Assembly (NCBI RefSeq): GCF_001746415.1
Contig: NZ_MEHJ01000001.1
Location: 2,811,001 to 2,875,000, forward strand
Length of the DNA: 64,000 nucleotides
Direction of reading: 5' to 3'
Origin: Streptomyces agglomeratus
GTDB lineage: Bacteria > Actinomycetota > Actinomycetes > Streptomycetales > Streptomycetaceae
The translations under genes were made by a program, and so were the position numbers. Shown in pieces: positions 35,780 through 44,867 of this stretch. The notes beneath the pieces are model-generated. The model was not told the DNA's origin, made no database searches, and was given only the letters and a program-made list of their open reading frames with translations. The stretch's first letter is position 1, and each line of letters begins with the position of its first letter.

Positions 35780-37318
35780 TCAGGCGCCGGCGATGGCCTC
35801 CGCGGCTGCCCGGCCGCACACCCGCGAGGCGCCGTGCGTCGCGATGTAGAGCGCCCCGCGCGCCTGGGCCTGCGGCACGCCCATCTCCACGACGACCGTG
35901 TCGGGCCGGGCGGCGGTGAGTGTCTCCAGCGCGACCGCCATCCACGGGTGGCGGTGGGCGTCGCGCACGACCGCGACGATGCGCCGGTCCCCCGCGGCCC
36001 CGATCACCTGCTCCGGCGTGCAGTTCTCGCTGCCGTACGTGCCTGTCGTGGTGCCCGGAAGCAGGCGAGCGAGCTCGGCGGCCACCCCCCACGGCGTCTC
36101 GTCACCGACGGCGATGTTCGCGACCGGGGAGAAGGAAGCGACGTACGGGGCGGACGTGACGGGCTCGAAACCGGCGCTCCGCGTGATCCGCAGCGCGCGC
36201 CGCGCGGCCACCAGACCGACCGCGTCGGGCGCACCCGCGCCCGGGCTGGGCGCGGTCCCCTCCTGTGAAGCCGCGCCCGGCCCGGGAGCCCCCCGGGCCC
36301 CCCTGGTCTCACTCGTCCAGCTCGCGAGGGCGCGCACGCGCGCGGCCGCGTCGGCCAGCCGTTCCTCCGGCAGTACGCCGTCCCGCACGGCCGCGACCAG
36401 CGCGTCGCGCAGCCGCAGTACGGTCCCGTCGTCCGCCAGTCCGCCCCCGACGCAGATCGCGTCGGCGCCGGCGGCGATCGCCATGACGCTGCCGCGCTCG
36501 ATTCCGTACGTCGCGGAGATGGCCTGCATCTCCATGCCGTCGGTGATGATCAGCCCGTCGTAGCCGAGCTCCTCGCGGAGCAGACCGGTGAGGATCCGCG
36601 GGCTCAGAGTGGCCGGACGGGACGGGTCGAGCGCAGGAAGCAGGATATGCGCGCTCATGACAGATTTGGAGCCCGCCGCGATCGCGGCCCGGAAAGGCAC
36701 CAGCTCACGGGCGTGCAGTGTGTCCAAATCCACGTCGATACGGGGCAGCGCGTGGTGCGAGTCGACGGCGGTGTCGCCGTGCCCGGGGAAGTGCTTCGTG
36801 CACGCGGCGACACCGGCGGCCTGGAGACCTTCGACGTACGCCGCGGTGTGCCGGGCCACGAGGTGCGGGTCGGCGCCGAAGGAACGTACGCCGATGACCG
36901 GATTGCCCGGGTCCGAGTTGACGTCGGCGGACGGCGCCCAGTTGAGGTTGACCCCGCATTCGGCCAGTCTGCGGCCGAGTTCGCGGGCGACGTCCCTGGT
37001 CAGGCCGGTGTCGTCGACGGTGCCGAGCGCGAGGTTGCCGGGGAACGAGGAGCCGTGACGGACCTCCAGGCGGGTGACGTCGCCCCCCTCCTCGTCGATC
37101 GCGACGAGCACGTCGTCACGCTCGGCACGCAACTGCGCGGTGAGCGCCGCCAGTTGCGCCGGGGAGGTGATGTTGCGGCCGAAGAGGCCGACCGAGGTCA
37201 GACCTTCGCCGACACGCCGCAGCAGCCAGTCGGGGGCGGTGGCGCCTTCGAAACCGGGCTGGAGGACGGCCAGGGCGTCGCGGGTCAGCGTGTCCGTGGG
37301 GCTTACGAGTGTCGTCAT
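35780..37318 (-). CDS. dasD: Beta-N-acetylglucosaminidase, GH3
   Basis: 512 residues. The GH3 N-acetylhexosaminidase barrel shows DEEGGDVTRL, KHFPGHGDTAVDSHHALP (the His of the GH3 acid/base dyad; quoted in part) and the nucleophile Asp in LIITDGMEMQAIS. A C-terminal alpha/beta domain follows. No signal peptide is seen, consistent with cleavage of imported chitobiose to GlcNAc inside the cell. It lies 7 bases after dasC, at the end of the dasA-dasB-dasC-dasD unit; in S. coelicolor dasD can be transcribed somewhat separately. DasR control is inferred from the operon. Confidence 0.93.
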   Translation of the reverse strand: MTTLVSPTDTLTRDALAVLQPGFEGATAPDWLLRRVGEGLTSVGLFGRNITSPAQLAALTAQLRAERDDVLVAIDEEGGDVTRLEVRHGSSFPGNLALGTVDDTGLTRDVARELGRRLAECGVNLNWAPSADVNSDPGNPVIGVRSFGADPHLVARHTAAYVEGLQAAGVAACTKHFPGHGDTAVDSHHALPRIDVDLDTLHARELVPFRAAIAAGSKSVMSAHILLPALDPSRPATLSPRILTGLLREELGYDGLIITDGMEMQAISATYGIERGSVMAIAAGADAICVGGGLADDGTVLRLRDALVAAVRDGVLPEERLADAAARVRALASWTSETRGARGAPGPGAASQEGTAPSPGAGAPDAVGLVAARRALRITRSAGFEPVTSAPYVASFSPVANIAVGDETPWGVAAELARLLPGTTTGTYGSENCTPEQVIGAAGDRRIVAVVRDAHRHPWMAVALETLTAARPDTVVVEMGVPQAQARGALYIATHGASRVCGRAAAEAIAGA

Positions 37319-37325
37319 GGCGGCG

Positions 37326-38204
37326 TTATCCCTTCACTGCGCCGGCCGTCAGACCTGCGGCCATCTTGCGCTGGACGAGGAGGAAGAGGATCACGATGGG
37401 GACGGCCATCATCGTGGCGCCGGCCATCATCGGGGCGTACTCGGTGCCGTTCTTGGTGGTGAAGTTGCCGAGCCAGACGGTGGCGGTCTGGTTCTGCTGG
37501 CTCATCAGCATCAGCGCGTACAGGTACTCGTTCCACGCCTGGATGAATCCGTAGACGGACGTGGCGACCATCCCGGGGGCCAGCAGCGGGAAGACGACCC
37601 GGACGAAGGCGCCGGTGCGCGTGCAGCCGTCGACCATGGCCGCCTCTTCCAGCTCCTTCGGGATGTTCACGATGAAGCCGCGCAGCGTCCACACGGTGAA
37701 GGGGAGGACGAAGGTCAGATACGTGACGATCAGGCCGGTGAGCTTGTCGTACTGACCCAGCTCGTTCAGGAGCAGGAAGACCGGGATGATCATGGCGACC
37801 AGCGGCACCATCTGGACCGCGAGGATGCCCACGATCACGATCTTGCGGCCCCGGAAGGCGAACCGGGAGATGGCGAGCGCGGCGAGCATGCCCAGCACGA
37901 TGCCGATGAGGACCACGACGGACGAGACGGCAAGGCTGCGCCCGACCGGACCCCAGAAGTCGGCGACGTCGAACGCCCGCCGGAAGTTCTCCAGGGTGAA
38001 CGGCCTCGGGAAGAACTGCGGGTCGGGGTCGATCGCGTCCTTGGCGGGCTTGAACGCCGTGTTGAGCATCCAGTAGACCGGGAAGCCCATGACGACGAAG
38101 ACCAGCAGGCCGACGGCGTTCCAGCCGGCCTTGCCCTTCCTGCCCCTGCGGGAACGGCTCTTGGGGCGCTGGACGGCAGCGGGAGCCGCGGTGGTCGAGG
38201 TCAC
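37326..38204 (-). CDS. dasC: Chitobiose ABC transporter permease DasC
   Basis: 292 residues from a GTG at 38204 that overlaps the dasB stop by four bases (GTGA). A basic N terminus is followed by six membrane helices of the MalG type. The coupling EAA loop is EEAAMVDGCTRTGAFVRVVFP. It pairs with DasB to form the channel for (GlcNAc)2. No ATPase gene is in the operon; in Streptomyces the multitask ATPase MsiK energises this transporter. Codon bias and gene order agree with the dasABC locus. Confidence 0.95.
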   Translation of the reverse strand: MTSTTAAPAAVQRPKSRSRRGRKGKAGWNAVGLLVFVVMGFPVYWMLNTAFKPAKDAIDPDPQFFPRPFTLENFRRAFDVADFWGPVGRSLAVSSVVVLIGIVLGMLAALAISRFAFRGRKIVIVGILAVQMVPLVAMIIPVFLLLNELGQYDKLTGLIVTYLTFVLPFTVWTLRGFIVNIPKELEEAAMVDGCTRTGAFVRVVFPLLAPGMVATSVYGFIQAWNEYLYALMLMSQQNQTATVWLGNFTTKNGTEYAPMMAGATMMAVPIVILFLLVQRKMAAGLTAGAVKG

Positions 38205-39214
38205 TCCACCTCTCCGATCTTGAGCATCTGACGCATGTAGACGGCGACCACACCCAGCAGCAGGAGCACGGTGACCAGGGCGATGGCGGAGCCGCCCGAG
38301 TAGTCGTTGACGACGAACGCCTTCTGGTACGAGTACGTGGTGAGCAGCTGGAACTCGGCTTCGGGGTTGCCGCCGCGCATCACGAAGACCTGCGGGAAGA
38401 CGCCCATGTCCCAGATCACCGAGAGGGTGGTCAGCATGACGATGATGGGCTTGAGGATCGGCAGGGTGACCCAGCGGAAGACGCCCCACGCACCGGCGCC
38501 GTCGAGCCGGGCGGCCTCTTCCATCTCCTTGGGGACCTGGGTGAGACCGGCGCTCAGGGTGATGACCACGAAGGGCACCGCGCCCCACACGACCAGCAGC
38601 GTGATCACGGCGAGTCCCTGCGTGCCGCTGGCGAACCAATTGTGGCCGGCCATCTCGACCCCTGGCAGCTTGCTCAGCAGCCAGTTGAGTACGCCGTAAT
38701 CAGTGTCGAAGATCCACTTGAAGATGGCGGTGGCCACGATGATGGGCATGCCCCAGCTCGCCACCAGGGCGATGCTGATGAGCGCCTTCACCCAGCCGGA
38801 CACCCGCTGCATGAGCAGGGCGATCAGCATGCCGAGCACCATCGTGAGGACGACCGCGCCGGCCGTGAAGACGACGGTGCGTACGACGACCGCCCAGAAC
38901 TCGCCGTCCCCCAGGATGGCGCTGAAGTTCTTGAACCCCACCCACTCGGCGTCCTTGAAGCCCCACAGCTCCGACTTGCCGAAGCTCTGGAAAGAGAGCG
39001 TGACCAGCCGTACCAGCGGATAGCCCATGACGAGCAGGATGATCAGCAGGCAGGGGGCGAGCAGCGCCCACGGCACGGCGGCGCTGCCGGCTGTCCGCTT
39101 TCTGACAGTCTTTCCGGTCCCTGTGGACCCCCCGGGAAGTCCCGCCCCGTTCCGTGGTGATGGCGACGGCCGCGTCGGCGGCACCTTGGCGGTGGTTGTC
39201 TCTGCGGCACTCAT
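38201..39214 (-). CDS. dasB: Chitobiose ABC transporter permease DasB
   Basis: 337 residues. A 40-residue Pro/Ser/Gly-rich cytoplasmic N terminus precedes six membrane helices of the MalF/UgpA type (ALLAPCLLIILLVMGYPLV is the first). The EAA loop is EMEEAARLDGAGAWGVFRWVTLP. It forms the translocation pore with DasC. It lies 80 bases after dasA, separated by a strong hairpin at 39250-39289 that probably reduces its expression relative to the binding protein. Confidence 0.95.
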   Translation of the reverse strand: MSAAETTTAKVPPTRPSPSPRNGAGLPGGSTGTGKTVRKRTAGSAAVPWALLAPCLLIILLVMGYPLVRLVTLSFQSFGKSELWGFKDAEWVGFKNFSAILGDGEFWAVVVRTVVFTAGAVVLTMVLGMLIALLMQRVSGWVKALISIALVASWGMPIIVATAIFKWIFDTDYGVLNWLLSKLPGVEMAGHNWFASGTQGLAVITLLVVWGAVPFVVITLSAGLTQVPKEMEEAARLDGAGAWGVFRWVTLPILKPIIVMLTTLSVIWDMGVFPQVFVMRGGNPEAEFQLLTTYSYQKAFVVNDYSGGSAIALVTVLLLLGVVAVYMRQMLKIGEVE

Positions 39215-39249
39215 CGCGCGCTCCTCACAGCTCCCTCTCCGTACTGCGG

Positions 39250-39289
39250 GCGGGCAGGGCCCCGCCGGAAGCGGCGAGGCCCTGCCCGC
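39250..39289 (-). terminator. Attenuating hairpin between dasA and dasB
   Basis: GCGGGCAGGGCC (39250-39261) pairs perfectly with GGCCCTGCCCGC (39278-39289), with extra pairing inside the loop. It starts 6 bases past the dasA stop. Such hairpins after binding-protein genes stabilise the upstream mRNA and partly terminate transcription. Confidence 0.8.
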
Positions 39290-39294
39290 TCAGG

Positions 39295-40575
39295 TCACTT
39301 GGTGTTGATGACCTTGTCGATCTCGGCGTCGGCGGCCTTCGCGGCGGCCTCGACCGACTTCTTGCCGGTGCCGATCTCCTTGAGCATGGTCTGGAGGATC
39401 TTGGCCTTCTCGACCTGGCCCCAGCCGGGAGCGGTGGGAACGAACCAGCTGGACGCGGCGGCGGTGGCCGGGACAGCGGTCGCCGGGTCGGACTTCAGGG
39501 GCTCCAAGTCCGACTTGTTGTTGGGGAGGTTGCCCTTCGCGACGAGGCCCTTCTGGCCCTCGGCGCCGGTGAACGCGTTGATCCACTCACCCGCGACGGC
39601 CTGAGCGTCGGACTTGACCGGAACGGCCAGGTCCGAGCCGCCGAGGAAGACCGGGAGGTTCTTGCCGGACGGGCCGGGCATCACGAAGTTCTCGATCTTG
39701 TCGGCCAGCTTGCCGACCTTGTCGTTCTTCGGGTCGGCGGCGGTCCCGCCCTCCCAGGCGGCGGCGAACATCGTCGCGGCCTTGCCCTGGCCGAAGACGA
39801 TCGGGCGGTCGGCCTCGTCCTTGGTCTTGTCGGCGTGCATGTACGCGTCGAGGACCTTCTTGTACTCACCCAGGCCCTTGAGGGACTCCGGCGAGGACAG
39901 GTTGGACTTCCACTGGTCGCCGCTCTGTTCGGCGATGGAGCCGCCGGCGTCGTAGACGAACGACATGGCCGCGTACCAGTCGGGCGACGGCTGGTACCAG
40001 GCGCTGAACTTGTCGCCCTTCTTCTTCTGGATCTTGTCCAGGGCGGAGGTGAGCTCCTTGTACGTCTTCGGCGTGGCCTTGACGCCGGCCTCGGCGGCGA
40101 TGTCCTTGCGCCAGGTGCCGACACGGCCACCGGCGTAGTACGGCACACCGTAGGTCTTGCCCTCGTACGTGACGGACAGCTTGAGGCCGTCCAGCCACTC
40201 GTCCGACTTCTCGAACTTCGACGGGTCGATCTCGGCGAACGCGCCGGTGGCCATGTAGCCGACCATCTCGGAGTTGCCCATCTCGACCACGTCCGGAGCC
40301 TTGTCCGTGGCGAGTACGGCGTCGAGCTTGGCGTTCTTGTCCGGCCAGCCGTAGTACTCGTGCTTGATCTTGATGCCCGGGTACTTCTTGACGATCGCGT
40401 CGTCGGCCGCCTTGACCAGCTCGGGCCAGTTGTTCTGGGCGTCGACCGTGAGCCAGACGGTGAGCTCCTTGGGCTTCGCCTTGTCGCCGCCGCCCGTGCT
40501 CTCCGAGCCGCCACATGCGGCAATGCTGACCATCATGCCCGCGACGCCTATCGCCGCGATGAGCTTGCGCTTCAC
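39295..40575 (-). CDS. dasA: Chitobiose/GlcNAc-oligomer binding lipoprotein DasA
   Basis: 426 residues. The signal peptide ends in the lipobox VSIAACGG (Cys about 21), so it is a membrane-anchored extracytoplasmic binding protein. The mature part is a family 1 sugar-binding fold (ELTVWLTVDAQNNWPELVKA is the start; PVFLGGSDLAVP near the end). DasA binds N,N'-diacetylchitobiose and passes it to DasB/DasC. It is the first gene of the operon, divergent from dasR, with two dre sites between them. In S. coelicolor dasA is strongly repressed by DasR and affects development. Confidence 0.96.
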   Translation of the reverse strand: MKRKLIAAIGVAGMMVSIAACGGSESTGGGDKAKPKELTVWLTVDAQNNWPELVKAADDAIVKKYPGIKIKHEYYGWPDKNAKLDAVLATDKAPDVVEMGNSEMVGYMATGAFAEIDPSKFEKSDEWLDGLKLSVTYEGKTYGVPYYAGGRVGTWRKDIAAEAGVKATPKTYKELTSALDKIQKKKGDKFSAWYQPSPDWYAAMSFVYDAGGSIAEQSGDQWKSNLSSPESLKGLGEYKKVLDAYMHADKTKDEADRPIVFGQGKAATMFAAAWEGGTAADPKNDKVGKLADKIENFVMPGPSGKNLPVFLGGSDLAVPVKSDAQAVAGEWINAFTGAEGQKGLVAKGNLPNNKSDLEPLKSDPATAVPATAAASSWFVPTAPGWGQVEKAKILQTMLKEIGTGKKSVEAAAKAADAEIDKVINTK

Positions 40576-40663
40576 GCCACCCTCCTCAGGATGCCTGCAA
40601 CCCCCCTGCCCACCGCGAAGACTTACGACAAGTACTGCCCGGGGGTGGGACCTTGGTCTTTAA

Positions 40664-40675
40664 TGGTTTAGACCA
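40664..40675. promoter_or_regulatory. dre site 1 in dasA-dasR intergenic region
   Basis: TGGTTTAGACCA matches the dre core at 11 of 12 positions, 89 bases upstream of the dasA start. Confidence 0.88.
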
Positions 40676-40687
40676 GTACCGGGAGCT

Positions 40688-40699
40688 TGGCCTAGACCT
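40688..40699. promoter_or_regulatory. dre site 2 in dasA-dasR intergenic region
   Basis: TGGCCTAGACCT matches the dre core at 10 of 12 positions. It is 24 bp from site 1, about two helical turns, so two DasR dimers could bind on one face. Confidence 0.75.
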
Positions 40700-40858
40700 T
40701 TAGGGGTGTCAAGGGTGTATAAGAAGGGCTCTCGCGTCCGTTATCGGACCGACACCTGAGCAAGGGCGACGACCTTCGACAAGGCCGTGCCACCATGTGA
40801 GCCGCGACAGTCGGAGGAGCCGGTGACGGCAGCAGCACAGAAGTCGGGAAGGCGGGTC

Positions 40859-41629
40859 ATGGCCACGGACGGGGGCGGCACGGAGGCCGAGGGCACGGCG
40901 GCGGCGGCGACGCGCACCGCGCGCGTGCCCAAGTACTACCGGCTCAAGCGGCATTTGCTGGATATGACGGAGACCCTGCCGCCCGGTACCCCGGTACCGC
41001 CGGAGCGGACTCTGGCCGCCGAGTTCGACACCTCTCGTACGACGGTGCGCCAGGCGCTCCAGGAGCTGGTGGTCGAGGGCCGGCTGGAGAGGATCCAGGG
41101 CAAGGGCACGTTCGTGGCCAAGCCCAAGGTCTCGCAGGCGCTGCAACTCACCTCGTACACGGAGGACATGCGGGCACAGGGCCTGGAGCCCACCTCCCAG
41201 CTCCTGGACATCGGTTACGTCACCGCCGACGACACGCTCGCCGGGCTGCTCGACATCTCGCCGGGCGGCCGGGTCCTGCGGATCGAGCGGCTGCGGCTGG
41301 CGAGCGGCGAGCCGATGGCGATCGAGACGACCCACCTGTCGGCGAAGCGCTTCCCGGCGCTGCGCCGCTCGCTCGTGAAGTACACCTCGCTCTACACGGC
41401 GCTGGCGGAGGTGTACGACGTACGGCTGGCCGAGGCCGAGGAGACGATCGAGACGTCGCTGGCCACCCCGCGCGAGGCCGGGCTGCTCGGTACGGACGTG
41501 GGCCTGCCGATGCTGATGCTGTCCCGGCACTCGATCGACGGCAACGGCGAGCCGGTGGAGTGGGTGCGCTCGGTCTACCGCGGCGACCGCTACAAGTTCG
41601 TGGCGAACCTGAAGCGGCCGACGGAATGA
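40859..41629 (+). CDS. dasR: GntR/HutC-family master regulator DasR
   Basis: 256 residues. The ATG at 40859 has GAAGG six bases upstream and gives the length of known DasR proteins (about 254); a GTG at 40823 is possible. The winged helix at about 25-90 reads [34 protein letters not shown] and [14 protein letters not shown], and a UTRA effector domain follows. DasR represses chitin/GlcNAc uptake and many antibiotic genes until glucosamine-6-phosphate is bound. It is divergent from dasA with dre sites between. The last ten codons plus the stop are duplicated 96 bases downstream. Confidence 0.96.
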   Translation: MATDGGGTEAEGTAAAATRTARVPKYYRLKRHLLDMTETLPPGTPVPPERTLAAEFDTSRTTVRQALQELVVEGRLERIQGKGTFVAKPKVSQALQLTSYTEDMRAQGLEPTSQLLDIGYVTADDTLAGLLDISPGGRVLRIERLRLASGEPMAIETTHLSAKRFPALRRSLVKYTSLYTALAEVYDVRLAEAEETIETSLATPREAGLLGTDVGLPMLMLSRHSIDGNGEPVEWVRSVYRGDRYKFVANLKRPTE

Positions 41630-41631
41630 CG
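41599..41631 (+). repeat. Direct repeat copy 1 (dasR 3' end)
   Basis: 33 bases that encode the last codons and stop of dasR; identical to 41695-41727. Confidence 0.95.
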
Positions 41632-41694
41632 GACTGACGCGACGGCACTCCCAGCGCGGCCGGGGGTCCGGGGGTCGCTCCCGGGACAGCACGG

Positions 41695-41727
41695 CGTGGC
41701 GAACCTGAAGCGGCCGACGGAATGACG
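41695..41727 (+). repeat. Direct repeat copy 2 (duplicated dasR 3' end)
   Basis: Exact 33-base copy of 41599-41631, offset by 96 bases and including a second copy of the dasR stop. It is outside any gene and looks like the scar of a tandem duplication. Confidence 0.95.
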
Positions 41728-41753
41728 CGGGCCTGACACGAAGGAGCTCCGGT

Positions 41754-41782
41754 ACGGCCCTGACCTGCAATGGTCGGGCCGT
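41754..41782 (+). terminator. Probable dasR terminator
   Basis: ACGGCCCTGACC (41754-41765) pairs with GGTCGGGCCGT (41772-41782) with one U-G pair and a 6-base loop, downstream of the duplicated dasR end. Confidence 0.65.
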
Positions 41783-41880
41783 GTCCGTACCGATATGCGG
41801 ACAGGGGGTTACGGACGACGGTCACAGCACCTAGATTTCGCGCACGTTACGAGAAAGATCGCGCGAGGGGACGGATCGTC

Positions 41881-44100
41881 ATGCCGGAGCCGCAGTCGAC
41901 AACGCCAGCCCAGGGAAAAGGGGCCCTGTCCCCGAAGTCCATAGCCATCTGGGCCTCGGTGGCCCTGGTGGGCGCCATCGCCTGGGCCGTACTCGCCCTC
42001 TCGCGCGGTGAAGAGGTCTCCGCCGCCTGGATGCTGGCGGCGGCCCTCGGCTCGTACGCCATCGCGTACCGCTTCTACTCGCGCTTCATCGCCCACCGCG
42101 TCCTGAAGGTCGACAAGAACCGGGCCACACCCGCCGAGCGGCTCGACAACGGTGTCGACTTCCACCCCACCGACCGCCGCGTCCTGTTCGGCCACCACTT
42201 CGCCGCCATCGCGGGCGCGGGTCCGCTGGTCGGTCCCGTACTGGCCGCGCAGATGGGCTACCTGCCCGGCACGATCTGGATCATCGTCGGCGTCATCCTC
42301 GCCGGCGCCGTCCAGGACATGGTGACGCTCTTCTTCTCCACCCGGCGCGACGGCCGCTCGCTCGGCCAGATGGCGCGGGACGAGATAGGACCGTTCGGCG
42401 GCGCGGCCGCCCTGGTCGCCGTCTTCGCCATCATGATCATCCTGCTGGCGGTGCTCGCCCTGGTGATCGTGAACGCGCTCGCGCACTCGCCGTGGGGCGT
42501 CTTCTCCATCGGCATGACCATCCCGATCGCCCTGTTCATGGGCGTCTACCTGCGCGTCCTGCGTCCCGGCCGGGTCAGCGAGGTCTCCGTCATCGGCGTC
42601 GCGCTGCTGCTGCTCGCGATCGTCTCGGGCGGCTGGGTCGCGGAGTCCTCGTGGGCGGACACCTTCACGCTGGAGCCGGGCACGCTCGTCATCTGGATGA
42701 TCGTGTACGGCTTCCTCGCCTCGGTCCTCCCGGTGTGGCTGCTGCTGGCGCCGCGCGACTACCTCTCCACCTTCATGAAGGTCGGCACGATCGGGCTGCT
42801 CGCCCTCGGCGTCTTCATAGCGCTGCCGACGATGAAGATGCCCGCCGTCACCGACTTCGCGACCAGCGGCACCGGGCCGGTCTTCGCCGGCTCGATGTTC
42901 CCGTTCGTCTTCATCACCATCGCCTGCGGCGCGCTCTCCGGCTTCCACTCCCTGGTCTCCTCCGGCACCACGCCGAAGATGGTCCAGAAGGAGACACAGA
43001 TCCGGATGATCGGCTACGGCGCGATGCTGACCGAGTCGTTCGTCGCGGTGATGGCCATGATCACGGCCTGCATCATCGATCCCGGCCTGTACTTCGCCAT
43101 CAACTCCCCCGTCGGCGTCGTCGGGGACAGCGTCCAGGCGGCGTCCGAGGCGGTGACGAACCTCGGCTTCTCCATCTCGCCCGAGGCGCTGGCCCAGGCC
43201 GCGAAGGACGTCGAGGAGCAGAGCCTGCTCTCGCGCACGGGTGGCGCGCCGACCTTCGCGCTCGGCATGTCGGAGATCTTCTCGGCCGTCGTCGGCGGTA
43301 CCGCGATGAAGGCTTTCTGGTACCACTTCGCAATCATGTTCGAGGCGCTGTTCATCCTCACCACGGTGGACGCGGGCACGCGCGTCGGACGCTTCATGCT
43401 CCAGGACATGCTGGGCAACGTCTACAAGCCGTTCCGCCAGGTCAGCTGGAAGCCCGGTGTCTGGTTCGCCAGCGCGGTCGTCGTCGGCGGCTGGGGCTAC
43501 TTCCTGTGGGTCGGCGTGCACGACCCGCTGGGCGGCATCAACCAGCTCTTCCCGCTGTTCGGCATCGCGAACCAGCTGCTGGCCGCCGTCGCCCTCGCCG
43601 TCTGCACCACGCTGCTCGTGAAGTCCGGCCGCCTGAAGTGGGCGTGGGTCACCGCGGTGCCGCTCGCCTGGGACGTGGCGGTCACGCTCACCGCGAGCTG
43701 GCAGAAGATCTTCTCGGACGACGTGAAGGTCGGCTTCTTCGCCCAGCGCGACAAGTACCAGGCCGGCATCGACGCGGGCCAGGTGCTGCCGCCCGCCAAG
43801 AACATGGACCAGATGCACACCGTCGTCACCAACTCGACCGTCGACGGCGTGCTGTGCGCGCTCTTCGCGGTCCTCATCGTGGTGGTGCTCGCGGACGCCG
43901 GCCGGGTCTGCCTCAAGGCGATCCGCGACCCCGAGAGCGTCAAGCTCCACGAGGCGCCGTACGTCGAGTCCAAGCTGGTCGCCCCCGCCTCGATCATCGC
44001 CACCAAGGAGGAGAAGGCCGAACTGGTCGCCGCCGGCGTCGGCCCGGAGGGCGGCAACCGCAAGGAGACGGCGGCCGCCGGGACGGGGACGCCGGAATGA
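41881..44100 (+). CDS. cstA: Carbon starvation protein CstA, pyruvate/peptide transporter
   Basis: 739 residues from the ATG at 41881. It has about 16-18 hydrophobic helices over residues 25-690, with family motifs FGHHFAAIAGAGPLVGP, GFHSLVSSGTTPKMV and TTVDAGTRVGRFMLQD. A charged cytoplasmic tail ends the protein. CstA-type carriers (also BtsT) import pyruvate or peptides during carbon limitation. The stop overlaps the start of the small partner gene (ATGA), as in other CstA operons. A dasR-linked position invites a check for carbon-source regulation, but no dre was found in its promoter. Confidence 0.94.
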   Translation: MPEPQSTTPAQGKGALSPKSIAIWASVALVGAIAWAVLALSRGEEVSAAWMLAAALGSYAIAYRFYSRFIAHRVLKVDKNRATPAERLDNGVDFHPTDRRVLFGHHFAAIAGAGPLVGPVLAAQMGYLPGTIWIIVGVILAGAVQDMVTLFFSTRRDGRSLGQMARDEIGPFGGAAALVAVFAIMIILLAVLALVIVNALAHSPWGVFSIGMTIPIALFMGVYLRVLRPGRVSEVSVIGVALLLLAIVSGGWVAESSWADTFTLEPGTLVIWMIVYGFLASVLPVWLLLAPRDYLSTFMKVGTIGLLALGVFIALPTMKMPAVTDFATSGTGPVFAGSMFPFVFITIACGALSGFHSLVSSGTTPKMVQKETQIRMIGYGAMLTESFVAVMAMITACIIDPGLYFAINSPVGVVGDSVQAASEAVTNLGFSISPEALAQAAKDVEEQSLLSRTGGAPTFALGMSEIFSAVVGGTAMKAFWYHFAIMFEALFILTTVDAGTRVGRFMLQDMLGNVYKPFRQVSWKPGVWFASAVVVGGWGYFLWVGVHDPLGGINQLFPLFGIANQLLAAVALAVCTTLLVKSGRLKWAWVTAVPLAWDVAVTLTASWQKIFSDDVKVGFFAQRDKYQAGIDAGQVLPPAKNMDQMHTVVTNSTVDGVLCALFAVLIVVVLADAGRVCLKAIRDPESVKLHEAPYVESKLVAPASIIATKEEKAELVAAGVGPEGGNRKETAAAGTGTPE

Positions 44101-44300
44101 CGCTGACGGACGTTCGGCGGGCGGCGGGCCGGATCCGCTGGTACGTCCGCGAGCTGACCGGCGAGTCGGCGTACGACCGGTACGTCGCCCACGCGCGCTC
44201 CTGCGACCCCGGGGCGCCGGTGATGACCCGCCGCCAGTTCGAGCGCAGCCGCACGGACGCCCGCGAGGCGGACCCCCGCGAGGGCTTCCGCTGCTGCTGA
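44097..44300 (+). CDS. YbdD/YjiX-family small protein, CstA partner
   Basis: 67 residues from an ATG that overlaps the cstA stop by four bases. Family motifs are WYVRELTGESAYDRYVAH, MTRRQFERSRTDAREADP and a C-terminal cysteine pair RCC, usually seen in YbdD-like proteins. These proteins are almost always encoded next to CstA/BtsT and are thought to assist the transporter. It ends in a hairpin terminator at 44311-44349. Confidence 0.93.
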   Translation: MTLTDVRRAAGRIRWYVRELTGESAYDRYVAHARSCDPGAPVMTRRQFERSRTDAREADPREGFRCC

Positions 44301-44310
44301 ACGGTCGCCC

Positions 44311-44349
44311 ACGGGCCGCCGCGCCCCATTCGGGGGTACGGCGGCCCGT
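44311..44349 (+). terminator. cstA operon terminator
   Basis: Perfect 11-bp arms ACGGGCCGCCG (44311-44321) and CGGCGGCCCGT (44339-44349), loop 17 bases, 11 bases after the stop. Confidence 0.8.
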
Positions 44350-44354
44350 CGGCG

Positions 44355-44743
44355 TCAGCGCACCCACTCCTTCAGGGCTTGGGTCTCCAGGGTGAGTTCG
44401 ACCGGGCCGGGCAGCGCCACCGGCTTGCCGAACGGGACGGTGTGCGCGTTCTCGTACGAAGGCATCACTGGGCGCGAGTGAGCCGTCGGGGCGCGCGGCC
44501 CTTGCGGTACGCCTGCACCTTCAGCCCTTGGTCCGGATGGAGCCACAGCTCGGGACGAGACTGCAAGCAGATGCGCGTCAGCCACTGAATGATTCACCCG
44601 TGGTCCCCGTCCGGAACAACCCTGCTCCTCAGCCGCCCGTCGATGAGCTCCAGACGCACGCCCTCGGTCGTGCGGGCGAGTATGCGCGTGGCCTCGTCGA
44701 ACTCTTCGGGGAGCAGGTGGGGCCGGCCGGCGACAGCTGTCAT
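44355..44743 (-). pseudogene. Broken Uma2-family (DUF820) gene
   Basis: The start is intact: ATG at 44743, AAGGAGG upstream, and the Uma2-like N terminus MTAVAGRPHLLPEEFDEATRI, TEGVRLELIDGRL (cited in part). A TGA at 44596-44594 replaces the usual Arg after PDGDHG. Reading on in the same frame gives IIQWLTRICLQSRPELWLHP and QGLKVQAYRKGRA, which belong to the family, then a frameshift (PDGSLAPSDAF continues in another frame). The middle third is deleted and a third frame gives the C terminus HTVPFGKPVALPGPVELTL, ending at 44355. Three lesions make it a decaying pseudogene. Intact relatives are restriction-like endonuclease folds of unknown role, common in Streptomyces. Confidence 0.85.
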
Positions 44744-44811
44744 GGGGCGTACCTCCTTGTGCTCACGACGATAGCGGCGCCCTGTGACAACTGCGGTCCC
44801 CTTCCCGCGTG

Positions 44812-44859
44812 ACACAACATGTGGGGGGTGCATCATCCAACCGCCCCCACATGTATGCT
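44812..44859 (+). promoter_or_regulatory. Two NrdR boxes and -10 of the nrd operon
   Basis: ACACAACATGTGGGGG (from 44812) and CCCCCACATGTATGCT (ending 44859) are related palindromes whose ACATGT centres lie at 44817-44822 and 44849-44854, exactly 32 bp apart, about three helical turns. That is the standard NrdR-box geometry. TATGCT (44854-44859) in the second box is a plausible -10. Confidence 0.85.
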
Positions 44860-44867
44860 CATGCTCG

